This document shows positions 8,542 through 17,130 of a stretch of DNA of 64,000 nt, piece by piece; positions within the stretch are counted from its first letter, which is position 1, and each line of letters begins with the position of its first letter. Under the pieces are notes generated by a model. That model saw nothing but the letters and a program-made list of their open reading frames with translations, did not search any database and was not told the origin of the DNA. This DNA is from Crocinitomicaceae bacterium. GTDB lineage: Bacteria; Bacteroidota; Bacteroidia; Flavobacteriales_D; Crocinitomicaceae. Made by a program: the position numbers and the translations under genes. The stretch covers positions 1 through 64,000 of the forward strand of contig JAGQYP010000016.1 in NCBI GenBank assembly GCA_020436025.1, given 5' to 3'.

Positions 8542-9756
8542 TTGAACACCTCATTTTACATAGCGATTCGCTACCTCTTTTCTAAAAAATCGAGGAATGT
8601 GATCAATCTTATTTCCTCTATTTCAGTATTTGGAATTGCCATTAGCACTGCCGCGATGGTTATCGTGATGTCTGCCTTTAATGGCATTGAAGAAATGGTG
8701 GTTTCCCTTTATTCTGAATTTGAACCGGATATTCGCATTTATAGTGCTCAGGGTAAAACTTTTGATGCTGATCAGATCAACTATGATGAATTGAACTCCG
8801 TGGACGGGATTGAAAGTTACTCCAAGATTATCGAAGAAATAACCATTTTGAAACATGAAGACAAATGGGTCAATTCGACTATGCTAGGAGTGGAAGAGAG
8901 TTTTGTAAAAATGACCAACCTTGAGAAAAAAGTAATTACTGGTTCAGGAACCATAGAAGATAATTACGGAGCCATGGCGGTTATTGGAGCGGGACTTCTA
9001 GAAAAACTGGAAGGCTTCATTCCTGAAGATCCCAATCAGTTTGAATCTGTAAATATTTACGCACCACTGCGAGACAAAAAGGCGAGCATGACTTCCAAGC
9101 CTTTTTCCATCAAAAGAATAGAGTTATCTGGCCGTTTTTCCTATAACAAGGATGTAGATTTCAAATATTTTGTAGTACCTATTTGGTATGCAAGAGAAAT
9201 TCTGGAATATAAAAATGACATTACTTGGGTTGGAGTTGAACTTAAAGAAGGCGCAGAACCCGAGACGGTCCGGGATCAAATTCGAGCAAAACTAGGAGAT
9301 GATTTCATAGTAAAAACCCAATACGAGCAAAATGAATTAATCTACAAAACCTCTCAAACTGAAAGATGGATTACACTATTAGTTTTGGGCTTTATTTTCA
9401 TTCTTTCCACCTTCAATATGATTGCCTCATTATCGATGTTGTTTTTAGAAAAAGTGGGAGATTTAAATACGATTCAAAGTTTTGGAGGTAGCAAAGCCAT
9501 GATTCGCAACATCTTCCTGAAAGAAGGTCTTCTTATTAATGGATTGGGAGTAATTATCGGAGTGATCCTAGGCTACCTCATCTGCATTCTTCAAATGAAA
9601 TTTGAATTTGTTTCACTCGACGAGACAAGCCAAGAACCTTTTCCAATAAAATTTCTAGCACGAGATGGCTTCATCATCATGGCTATCGTCGGAATCATAG
9701 GATTTTTATCTTCCTTTATTCCGGTAAAATATCTCATGAAAAAGCACTTGAATTAA
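8542..9756 (+). CDS. LolC/LolE-like ABC transporter permease (FtsX/MacB fold), TTG start
   Basis: A 404-residue membrane protein. The start is TTG directly after the rbfA TAA; the resulting N-terminus NTSFYIAIRYLFSKKSRN fits the family's usual start and no ATG is available. There is one N-terminal membrane segment, a periplasmic domain of about 230 residues, then three C-terminal membrane segments (WITLLVLGFIFILSTFN, a GVIIGVILGYLICIL stretch, and IIMAIVGIIGFLSSF). In LolCDE this type of subunit extracts lipoproteins from the inner membrane. The ATPase partner is not in the window. The 3' end overlaps the convergent DUF3108 gene by four bases. Confidence 0.88.
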   Translation: MNTSFYIAIRYLFSKKSRNVINLISSISVFGIAISTAAMVIVMSAFNGIEEMVVSLYSEFEPDIRIYSAQGKTFDADQINYDELNSVDGIESYSKIIEEITILKHEDKWVNSTMLGVEESFVKMTNLEKKVITGSGTIEDNYGAMAVIGAGLLEKLEGFIPEDPNQFESVNIYAPLRDKKASMTSKPFSIKRIELSGRFSYNKDVDFKYFVVPIWYAREILEYKNDITWVGVELKEGAEPETVRDQIRAKLGDDFIVKTQYEQNELIYKTSQTERWITLLVLGFIFILSTFNMIASLSMLFLEKVGDLNTIQSFGGSKAMIRNIFLKEGLLINGLGVIIGVILGYLICILQMKFEFVSLDETSQEPFPIKFLARDGFIIMAIVGIIGFLSSFIPVKYLMKKHLN

Positions 9757-10553
9757 GACTTCTTTGCTTCCGATTTTTTCAATTCGTGCTTGAGTCCTGA
9801 CCATTCTACCAAATGCATTTTGATCCAACCCACGGGAATTTTTGCTTTAACCAAAATTGGCACCTTATTGGCATCATCCGAAACCCAAAACTGGACATCT
9901 TGTTCAGACTTGAAATACCTTCCTTTTTCCACCAATGGAGCAAATTTCAAACAATCAAATTTTCCTTTTCTCACTTTGATGGTTTCCTTTCCAAGGTATT
10001 TAATCTTTAAGGGATAAATAGTATTATCCAGGAAGATCGAAAAAGTAAAAGTATCCCCCACTTTCGCATTTTCCAGATTCAATAGTCGGGCGTAATAAAA
10101 ACCTGAAACCATATCCTGAATATTCTCAGGAACTACAAATCTTTTACCCTTATTGTACACCACTTTATTATTGTGGTAAAAATCATATTCTTGCTTGATT
10201 TCATAGCCCCCTTCATTTACATCTCTTTTGAATTTTAATGGAAGTAAGGCTTCTTGGTCCACATAAGATTCGTACACATCATACACCTTGTAAAACAAGC
10301 TAAAAGCTCCCAAAGTTTTTCCGATGGCTTTCACGTGTAGAGCTTCTCTCCCCTGAATTTTGTAAGGATGTTTGGAAACCGTCATGTCCAACTCTCCTGC
10401 ATCTGCAATTCCCCAGGTCACACGATATCTCAACTTTTCATTTTCCTGAAAAGCATTGTTCGTCACTTTTCTATACTTGTAACTTTGACGGACTGAAGCC
10501 GACGTCAACATAGCAAGTCCTACCGCTAAAGAAATAATCAAAATTGCTCTCAT
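9753..10553 (-). CDS. DUF3108 domain protein, exported
   Basis: A 266-residue protein with an N-terminal signal sequence and the DUF3108 hallmark NEKLRYRVTWGIADAGELDM followed by repeated beta strands (DVYESYVDQEALLPLKFKRD, and a KGKFDCLKFAPLVEKG segment). The family is common in Bacteroidota and Proteobacteria; its function is not established, and the fold is related to lipoprotein-carrier-like beta structures. It probably acts in the periplasm. The C-terminus is lysine-rich (ELKKSEAKKS). It is monocistronic and overlaps the 3' end of the permease gene. Confidence 0.85.
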   Translation of the reverse strand: MRAILIISLAVGLAMLTSASVRQSYKYRKVTNNAFQENEKLRYRVTWGIADAGELDMTVSKHPYKIQGREALHVKAIGKTLGAFSLFYKVYDVYESYVDQEALLPLKFKRDVNEGGYEIKQEYDFYHNNKVVYNKGKRFVVPENIQDMVSGFYYARLLNLENAKVGDTFTFSIFLDNTIYPLKIKYLGKETIKVRKGKFDCLKFAPLVEKGRYFKSEQDVQFWVSDDANKVPILVKAKIPVGWIKMHLVEWSGLKHELKKSEAKKS

Positions 10554-10685
10554 AACACTTGTTTTTAGAAGTTAAAACAAATCTTAAGCCAAAATTCACT
10601 TCCTGTAATTTACAAAAATTAAGTCAGCATAAAAAGGGCAATAAGACATCCACACTCTAATATGACGTTGAAAGAGAGTCTTTTA

Positions 10686-13184
10686 TTATTTCTGCTTGCC
10701 TTTTTTCTTTTCTTCTTTCGCTTTTTCTTTATCGGCTTTCTTTTGAATCAAGGCTTCTTTTTCTTCTGCAGTCTTTTTTCTAAAAGAGAAATCCACAATA
10801 ATCCCTAATGTTGGAATTACCGTTCCGGAAATATTTTCAATCTCCTTCATTTGATATTTGGAAGGATCGTTTGGATCTGGAATTGGACTTCCATTAGCAT
10901 CTAAATCTGGAGTGATATACGATCTTCCCTGAACTTTCCAAGCATATATATTTTGAATGTCCACATAAATATTTAAGCCCCATTTATTAAAATAGAATTT
11001 CTTATCTACTCGAATATCTAATTGATGGAAGGGTTTCAATCGCTCTGTATTTAATCGATTGTAATCGGGAATCCCTTGTTTGTTTATATCCCAAACCACC
11101 TGGGTAGAGGAAGTGGCCAAATCATAAGGTGTATAAGGTAAACCATCAGAGAACAACCAACGTAGACCAATCACCCACCCTTTTTTAAACTGCTTTCCGA
11201 AAGTCAAGGAAACAATGTGTCTGGAATCCCAGGAAGAAGGAACATAGGCTCCATTTTTGTCTTGGAATTCACTTTTTACAAAGGTGTAGGACAAAATCCC
11301 GTAAAATCCTTTCAATAATTTTTGCTGGTACATGAATTCCAAACCATAAGATCTTCCCAAATTGATAGATGAAATTGGTTCGTTTCCGATTGCTCCAAAA
11401 TCAGCTCCTAAGTTGGCCAGTGAAATTGAGTCAACCAAAGAGAAAGGATAATCTTCATACATTTTGTAGAAACCTTCCAAAGTAAATCTCGCATTCCACT
11501 TTGAAACATATTCAAACCCAAAAACAAAATGATTGGATTTGATGTATTTCAATCGATCCTTGTTTACGAGTTCTCCTTGATTATTTTGATACCCCATCAT
11601 GGTATAGGCCGGCAACTGACTATATCTGGCCACACTGGCGTTCATACTCCAATCTTCATTGATTCTAAATTTCAAAGCCAGCATAGGAGAAAGTTGTTTC
11701 AGAGGATTCATCATATCCTTGTTGTAGGTATTGAAATCTGTTCTCAATCCAAGAGAAATAGCCAACCTTTTCTTGAATACTTCTTTGCTAAACTGAGTAA
11801 ATAAACTGAATTTATTTACAAATAACTTAGCATCGTAATCAATCAAAAAGGTACTTGTGTCGATGGAAACCAAACTCTTTGTTCGGTTGGTATATCGGGC
11901 AAATTCATAACCACCTCCTACATTAATCTTCCAACCTTTCAAATCCCAGGTATTCTCTATTCTAAATTTATTTTCAGATTCTTGAGATAGGTAATCAAGG
12001 ATTAAATTATTGGGGTCAGACTCATCATTATTCGCAAATTTCTTAGACGTATTATTCAACATATTACGACTTAAAACTACCGTCATGTAGGAATTCTCAA
12101 AAAAGTGAACATACTTCATCCCAATCGTATAATTCCATTGTTGCTGTGAGGGAAGATTCCCTAAAATATAGTTGTTGCGCTCCAAGGTTTCCGGATCATC
12201 TACTTTGTCGTTCACTTTGGTGTTCAATCTGAAATTGTCTATGGCACCCAATCCAATAAATGTCAACCTATTTTTTCGGTCAATGTCGTATTGAATTTTA
12301 AACTGAGCATCATTATATGTTGGAAGAAAAGGCAATTTTAGCAGGGAAAACAAAAGGTCTAAATAAGATCTTCTCACGGATAGAATCATGCTCGCTTTCT
12401 TACCTAATGGACCGTCAAAAGTAAGACCGATATCACTAGAACCAATCTGAAATGATCCTGTGTAATAATCAGGGTTTCCCGTCTTCTGTTTGAACTCCAT
12501 GATCGAGCTCAGCCCATTTGCTCGATTGGCCGCGAAGGAACTAGATCGAAAATCAACTTCTCGTATAAAATTAATGTTCAGCAATCCAACTGGTCCTCCC
12601 GAACTCCCTTGAGTTGCAAAGTGATTGATATTGGGCACTTCTATCCCGTCCAGGTAAAATTTATTCTCACTTGGTGCTCCTCCCCGGATGATGATGTCGT
12701 TTCTAAAACTCGGTGTAACGGCCACCCCAGGTAAAGATTGAATGACTCTGGAGACATCTCTGTTTGCTCCTGGTAGTCTTTCTATCTCCCCTGCACTAAG
12801 AGTTTTCATGGACGTCGGACTCTCATTCGTCTCGACAAATGACGAAGCTTTGACTTCAACAACATCGGTTACAGTAGCTACTTCCTCCATCTGAATATCT
12901 AGAATGGCCGGGCGAGCTGTAGTAACAATGATTTCATCTTGTCTGTAATTCTGAAATCCAACAAAGGAAACCTCTATGGAATATGTCCCCGGCTCTAGAT
13001 TTGGAATCTCAAAATTCCCATCAATATCAGAAACCGCTCCCGATTCTATTTCTGGAACGTATACATTAACAAAACCCAGCGGTTCGTTGTTGATTTTATT
13101 GGTGATTTTCCCTTTAATCACTCCCTTTTGAGCCATCACTCCAAGGGAAAAAAAAGACATTAGTGCTAATATAAATAACTTCAT
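10686..13184 (-). CDS. TonB-dependent receptor with N-terminal carboxypeptidase-regulatory-like domain and charged tail
   Basis: An 832-residue outer membrane protein. After the signal peptide comes a CarboxypepD_reg-like domain (about residues 20-110: GKITNKINNEPLGFVNVYV, SDIDGNFEIPNLEPG), then a plug domain (LPGANRDVSRVIQSLPGV, IIIRGGAPSENKFYLDG) and a beta-barrel ending with the strand GIIVDFSF. This class imports large nutrients such as oligosaccharides, peptides or metal chelates using TonB energy. No SusD-like partner is adjacent, so the ligand is unknown. Oddity: about 30 Lys/Glu-rich residues follow the terminal barrel strand, whereas outer membrane barrels usually stop there. Confidence 0.9.
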   Translation of the reverse strand: MKLFILALMSFFSLGVMAQKGVIKGKITNKINNEPLGFVNVYVPEIESGAVSDIDGNFEIPNLEPGTYSIEVSFVGFQNYRQDEIIVTTARPAILDIQMEEVATVTDVVEVKASSFVETNESPTSMKTLSAGEIERLPGANRDVSRVIQSLPGVAVTPSFRNDIIIRGGAPSENKFYLDGIEVPNINHFATQGSSGGPVGLLNINFIREVDFRSSSFAANRANGLSSIMEFKQKTGNPDYYTGSFQIGSSDIGLTFDGPLGKKASMILSVRRSYLDLLFSLLKLPFLPTYNDAQFKIQYDIDRKNRLTFIGLGAIDNFRLNTKVNDKVDDPETLERNNYILGNLPSQQQWNYTIGMKYVHFFENSYMTVVLSRNMLNNTSKKFANNDESDPNNLILDYLSQESENKFRIENTWDLKGWKINVGGGYEFARYTNRTKSLVSIDTSTFLIDYDAKLFVNKFSLFTQFSKEVFKKRLAISLGLRTDFNTYNKDMMNPLKQLSPMLALKFRINEDWSMNASVARYSQLPAYTMMGYQNNQGELVNKDRLKYIKSNHFVFGFEYVSKWNARFTLEGFYKMYEDYPFSLVDSISLANLGADFGAIGNEPISSINLGRSYGLEFMYQQKLLKGFYGILSYTFVKSEFQDKNGAYVPSSWDSRHIVSLTFGKQFKKGWVIGLRWLFSDGLPYTPYDLATSSTQVVWDINKQGIPDYNRLNTERLKPFHQLDIRVDKKFYFNKWGLNIYVDIQNIYAWKVQGRSYITPDLDANGSPIPDPNDPSKYQMKEIENISGTVIPTLGIIVDFSFRKKTAEEKEALIQKKADKEKAKEEKKKGKQK

Positions 13185-13264
13185 TTCATGTGAATTTGAA
13201 GTTTAAACCATCTTGTTTAAATAAAGTTCACTGAAAATCTAAAAAGATTAAACAAAAATAAAAA

Positions 13265-14197
13265 TTATTTATGGTAGGTCGTTTGATTGATGGTGTCACC
13301 GTAGAATTCAATCTCATCAAACTTAAGAATGGTGATGTAATCGTTTTCCACTTTACGTGTAAGTACCGCAGACAACAATTGCGTTAGCGGATCATAGACA
13401 ACTTGAATTTCAGTTAGATAAACTCCGTCTTTATAGATGTGTTTGGCCAATAGATTATTAAACTGATCGTATTGAAATTCTTCTTTGTTCACATGCTTTC
13501 CAATCACAGAAGATTCTTTTTGTATGGATTTGAGCATGCCTTTTTCTGTATACTCGTAAGTTGTCACCCTTCTACCTGAATGTACTGTCAATTTCTCTTC
13601 TTCCTTAATGAGATAGCCATTATCATCGAAATAGGTGAATTTTTCCTGAAAAGGCTTTTCGTAGTTATTGTAATACACTTTTTTCTCCCAATCCGAAGTA
13701 TTTTCATACTTGGCTGTTTCAAAAGTAATCATGTAGCTTTTCTCCAATTGAAAATCGACTTTGTCCCTTCCTTTGCTGATATCTCTTCTGTATTCCGTGC
13801 GAATTATTCTTCCTCGATCATCATAATCATAGTGCGTGGCATAAAACCCATTGCGATCTGATTTTCGGTGAACGATCATTTCTCCCTTAAGATTGTACTC
13901 ATAAACATTGATGATTGTATCCTTTCCTCCTGCAATGTTTACCGTTTCGTACTTGTGTGTCATTCTACCCAAAGAATCAAACTCATACACATAAATCAGG
14001 TCATTTTCTCGAATATAATCCATGGAGGCTTTGGTAGAATAATGTCCCAGAATCTTTTTGATCTTGTTGGCTTTGATAAACTGATGATTGAAAAAAGGCT
14101 GATCCGTAAAGGCATTCCCTTCCGAATTATCCAGCATCTGCGCCTGCAAAATTGAGGGCAAACAAAAAAGAAACACTATTACTTTCATCAACTTCAT
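13265..14197 (-). CDS. Secreted protein with YD-repeat-like strands
   Basis: A 310-residue exported protein of unknown function; the signal peptide ends near SILQAQ. Several segments resemble Rhs/YD repeats: YEFDSLGRMTHKYE, YEYNLKGEMIVHRK, YDYDDRGRIIRTEY, FTYFDDNGYLIKEEE and FQYDQFNNLLAKHIY, spaced about 35-45 residues apart. This suggests a short repeated beta-sheet surface rather than a full Rhs shell. No toxin or peptidase domain is present. It stands alone between a TonB receptor and the lptC operon, with about 70-80 bases on each side. Confidence 0.7.
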   Translation of the reverse strand: MKLMKVIVFLFCLPSILQAQMLDNSEGNAFTDQPFFNHQFIKANKIKKILGHYSTKASMDYIRENDLIYVYEFDSLGRMTHKYETVNIAGGKDTIINVYEYNLKGEMIVHRKSDRNGFYATHYDYDDRGRIIRTEYRRDISKGRDKVDFQLEKSYMITFETAKYENTSDWEKKVYYNNYEKPFQEKFTYFDDNGYLIKEEEKLTVHSGRRVTTYEYTEKGMLKSIQKESSVIGKHVNKEEFQYDQFNNLLAKHIYKDGVYLTEIQVVYDPLTQLLSAVLTRKVENDYITILKFDEIEFYGDTINQTTYHK

Positions 14198-14264
14198 TAT
14201 TCAAAAAACGGTAGAATAGTGTCAGAAATTACATGAAACAGTACATTTTATTCACATAGCTTCT

Positions 14265-15029
14265 TTAATTCAGAGTGATTTCGGTCTTTGAGGAATATTT
14301 ATTTTGTCCTTTATGATAACTGGTTTGCAGAGTAATGGACTTTGGAAATAAATCCGACAACCTGAAAGAATAAATAAGGAAATATTTAAAATCTTTTATC
14401 TGATCAGAGACCGTTTTCGGAGTAGCAGTACATTCAATCCGGAATACATTTTCTTGTCTACTAAAAAGGGTCATTTCAAACTCGAGATCACATTCCAATA
14501 ATTCACCATCGACAGGCAAAATGGTTGAAGTTGTATATTTTTCTCCTTTCACATATTTTGCTCCATTCAAGAAAAATAAGAGCTCAATTTCAGGAAAAAA
14601 GGAAGCAATGGATTCTTCATCCAGCTGGAAATTTGTGATGCGCTTACTTAAGGTATCCAAAAGCTGTTTTGAATTTTCGATAGCAACAAAGCGCGTGATG
14701 GAATCGATGGTGAAAAACGCTTTTAATTCATCTTTTACTTTCAAGGTGGATTCGGAACCTGGCTCATAATCCGAACCGAAAGCGTCGTAATTCATTCGAA
14801 CAACAGATAGTCCGTAAGCAGATTTTAGAACTTCTAATTGGGTATTGTAGCCATTGCTGGAAAAACTCCCTTCTCCATTAATTTCGGAAACGTTGGAGTT
14901 TCTTATTTTGTAGTTCAATAAGGTGCCTTTGGTGAAAATGGGTTTCAAGTATACGGTTGAATCCTCTTGCCCGCAAACCAAAAAGGCAAAAAACAGACTA
15001 CTTATTAGTATGAGCGTTTTTCTGGGCAT
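14265..15029 (-). CDS. Exported protein of unknown function
   Basis: A 254-residue protein with a signal peptide (ISSLFFAFLVCGQ) followed by a mostly beta-predicted domain: GEGSFSSNGYNTQLEVLKS, LVRMNYDAFGS-like strands, and a C-terminal TLQTSYHKGQNKY hairpin. No family was recognised. Its start overlaps the preceding 78-residue membrane-protein gene by 32 bases, so it is the last gene of the coaX-lptC operon. The position suggests an envelope role, but that is inference. Confidence 0.65.
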   Translation of the reverse strand: MPRKTLILISSLFFAFLVCGQEDSTVYLKPIFTKGTLLNYKIRNSNVSEINGEGSFSSNGYNTQLEVLKSAYGLSVVRMNYDAFGSDYEPGSESTLKVKDELKAFFTIDSITRFVAIENSKQLLDTLSKRITNFQLDEESIASFFPEIELLFFLNGAKYVKGEKYTTSTILPVDGELLECDLEFEMTLFSRQENVFRIECTATPKTVSDQIKDFKYFLIYSFRLSDLFPKSITLQTSYHKGQNKYSSKTEITLN

Positions 15030-15234
15030 TTTCTTCCAACCATTTTTGATGTTTTTCCATTCTTTTTCGCATGAATCTCCTAGCGAAATACATCATGAAA
15101 CTAATTCCTGGGAAAATCAAATAAATGCTGTTTTTATCCCAACCATCCATGATCAACATGTACAATACGGTTACCAATGTCACTATGGAAAGTGATAACC
15201 AGAAAAACTCCATTACTTTATTGTATGCTTTCAT
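14998..15234 (-). CDS. Small two-helix membrane protein
   Basis: 78 residues: a short N-terminal amphipathic start, two membrane segments (FFWLSLSIVTLVTVLYMLIM and SIYLIFPGISFMMYFARRF), and a highly basic cytoplasmic tail (RRFMRKRMEKHQKWLEENAQ). It overlaps lptC by four bases (ATGA) upstream and the next gene by 32 bases downstream, and codon use is like its neighbours, so it is a real gene. Function unknown; small proteins of this kind occur next to lptC in other Bacteroidota. Confidence 0.7.
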   Translation of the reverse strand: MKAYNKVMEFFWLSLSIVTLVTVLYMLIMDGWDKNSIYLIFPGISFMMYFARRFMRKRMEKHQKWLEENAQKNAHTNK

Positions 15235-15806
15235 TGCGTTGTATCTTTCTTCTTTAAATAAAACTCTCCTTCTGGCTCAATGATGAGCGGGTCATTAAAC
15301 TCTTCATCTGTAATCAGTCCTACTCCTGTTAAAACCTTATTATTTTTCTCCACGATTTTCACATACTTCGAGGAAAAGATTTTTTTGGTCGACTGATCCC
15401 AAATCAATTCTTCCGTGTACAGAACCTGCTCGTTTGGTATACTTTTGAAAACAACACTGTCTGTCGCTTTCATCTTTTTATCAAAAGTATAGATTTCTCC
15501 GTTTTTGGCGGAAATGAATGAATTTACTTCTCCTTCAGAATTGAAAAACTTTAAGATGAATCCTCCTTTCAACTTGGTTAGTTTTTCTTCCATGTATTCT
15601 TCAACAACCGCAGACATCAATGTAAGCTGAACCCTTCCCGAGTCCGTCACAATGAGTTCAATGTTTTCCGTTTGCTGATCTGGAGCTCCATCATCCAAAT
15701 TGAACTTATCAACCTTGTCCAAATCATTTTCACAGGAAAAAAATATTCCTGCCGTAAGAACGACAGGAATACTCCATTTTATAATATTTTGAATCGCCTG
15801 GATCAA
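15231..15806 (-). CDS. lptC: LPS export protein LptC
   Basis: A 191-residue protein with an N-terminal anchor or lipobox-like segment (VVLTAGIFFSCEND) and an LptC beta-jellyroll: ELIVTDSGRVQLTLMSAVVEEY, GGFILKFFNSEGEVNSFISAKNGEIY, VLYTEELIWDQSTKKIFSSKYV. LptC accepts LPS from the LptBFG transporter and hands it to LptA in the periplasmic bridge. The Bacteroidota form is typically a lipoprotein as seen here (Cys in FFSC). It lies between a TPR protein (three-base gap) and the small membrane protein (four-base overlap). Confidence 0.85.
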   Translation of the reverse strand: MIQAIQNIIKWSIPVVLTAGIFFSCENDLDKVDKFNLDDGAPDQQTENIELIVTDSGRVQLTLMSAVVEEYMEEKLTKLKGGFILKFFNSEGEVNSFISAKNGEIYTFDKKMKATDSVVFKSIPNEQVLYTEELIWDQSTKKIFSSKYVKIVEKNNKVLTGVGLITDEEFNDPLIIEPEGEFYLKKKDTTQ

Positions 15807-15809
15807 ATG

Positions 15810-17117
15810 TTATCTTACAGTTGTTGATTCTCCCCAGCAAGACATTGTTTTCACATCTCCTGTTTTCCAGCTGTTAGAAAATTTCTCTTCCTGAGTAGGA
15901 TAATTCTTTTCATAAGAAGCTTTCAAACCACCAATGCTCGCTCCTGCAGCAGCAGCTTTCTCCAAGTAATCTACAGCTAAATAATAGTTCGCTTTTCTGT
16001 CAATGGTAGACACACCGCAATCGTTTGCTGTTTGAGCGATACACTGAGCCGCATACTTTAAGGCTTCTCCTCTGTACTCCCCACCAATTGATTTAGCTAA
16101 AGAGAAACAAGCTTTGTAGTTTCCAAGTCTGAACATACATCTTACTTTTCCAGCTTTGTATTTGTCTTGGTTTGCATCATTTGTGTTTTTCAAAATCGCT
16201 TTTTCATAATAGTCAGAAGCCTCTCTGTATTCATTTTTTGCTTCTTTGTACTTCGCATACTTGTATGCTCCTTCTGAATACAAGGAATCAGGAAGTAATT
16301 CGATGTAGATTTTCAATATTTTAGAGTACACTTCTTTTTCTACACATTCTTTCTTGTCTAAAATATCCAAAGCCTTCTCACAGAAATCTACTTTCGCTTC
16401 TTTCGTCATGTCGGCAAACTGACCCACTTTCATTTCAAGTACATTTTGGATCTCATCACAATCTGTTAAGATCTTATCCATTAAGATTTTTTCAATTCCA
16501 GATCTAATCGTCTCAACATACTTTCCCCAAGTTGGATCATCTTTTAATCGATCTAAATATTCATTTAATTGATAATACTTAGTGATCAATGTATCTCTGT
16601 ATTTTACATCTTTCGTTTGCTGGAATGCATAGAATACAGAAACATAGTACTGGTACATGTTACTTGCTCCGGCTTTTTCCTCAACTTTATTGATATACTC
16701 ACCAAGTAATTCAGCTGACTTCACATAATTGATTTTCGCTTTCCCTAAAAAGTATCCGTAAGACGCATTCCAATCATCACTCACCTCCGGGCATTTTTTA
16801 ATTCTCAATTCATATACCCAAACTACTGTATCAGCCAACTGTTTTTGTCTTGCGGCGTCTTTTTCATCTTTCCACATCGTTTCATAACTGTATTTCAAGT
16901 TATCGAATACGATATCGTTTCCTGCTGCCTTGTCGCAAGCATCACAAAATTCAAGAGCTTTAAGGTACATTTCTGCAGCTCTCTTATAATTTTTCATTTT
17001 AATTTCTTCACCAGCTAATGATCTGTATTTTTTACATTCTTCTTCATTTTGCTGTGCTTTTACAAAAGAAGAAAAGCTGATTAAAAAGGCGAATACTAAT
17101 GTGCTTGTAAATTTCAT
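15810..17117 (-). CDS. Exported tetratricopeptide-repeat protein
   Basis: A 435-residue helical protein with a signal peptide ending at SFVKAQ. TPR-like helix pairs are seen at about residues 30-60 (YRSLAGEEIKMKNYKRAAEM), 285-310 (GAYKYAKYKEAKNEYREASD) and 320-355 (AGKVRCMFRLGNYKACFSLA), and near the C-terminus (ANYYLAVDYLEKAAAAG). It is probably a periplasmic scaffold. In related Bacteroidota the gene sits, as here, between an outer membrane protein gene and lptC downstream of coaX, which suggests a role in outer membrane assembly; this is inference from context. Confidence 0.8.
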   Translation of the reverse strand: MKFTSTLVFAFLISFSSFVKAQQNEEECKKYRSLAGEEIKMKNYKRAAEMYLKALEFCDACDKAAGNDIVFDNLKYSYETMWKDEKDAARQKQLADTVVWVYELRIKKCPEVSDDWNASYGYFLGKAKINYVKSAELLGEYINKVEEKAGASNMYQYYVSVFYAFQQTKDVKYRDTLITKYYQLNEYLDRLKDDPTWGKYVETIRSGIEKILMDKILTDCDEIQNVLEMKVGQFADMTKEAKVDFCEKALDILDKKECVEKEVYSKILKIYIELLPDSLYSEGAYKYAKYKEAKNEYREASDYYEKAILKNTNDANQDKYKAGKVRCMFRLGNYKACFSLAKSIGGEYRGEALKYAAQCIAQTANDCGVSTIDRKANYYLAVDYLEKAAAAGASIGGLKASYEKNYPTQEEKFSNSWKTGDVKTMSCWGESTTVR

Positions 17118-17130
17118 TTTTTTGTGTTTT

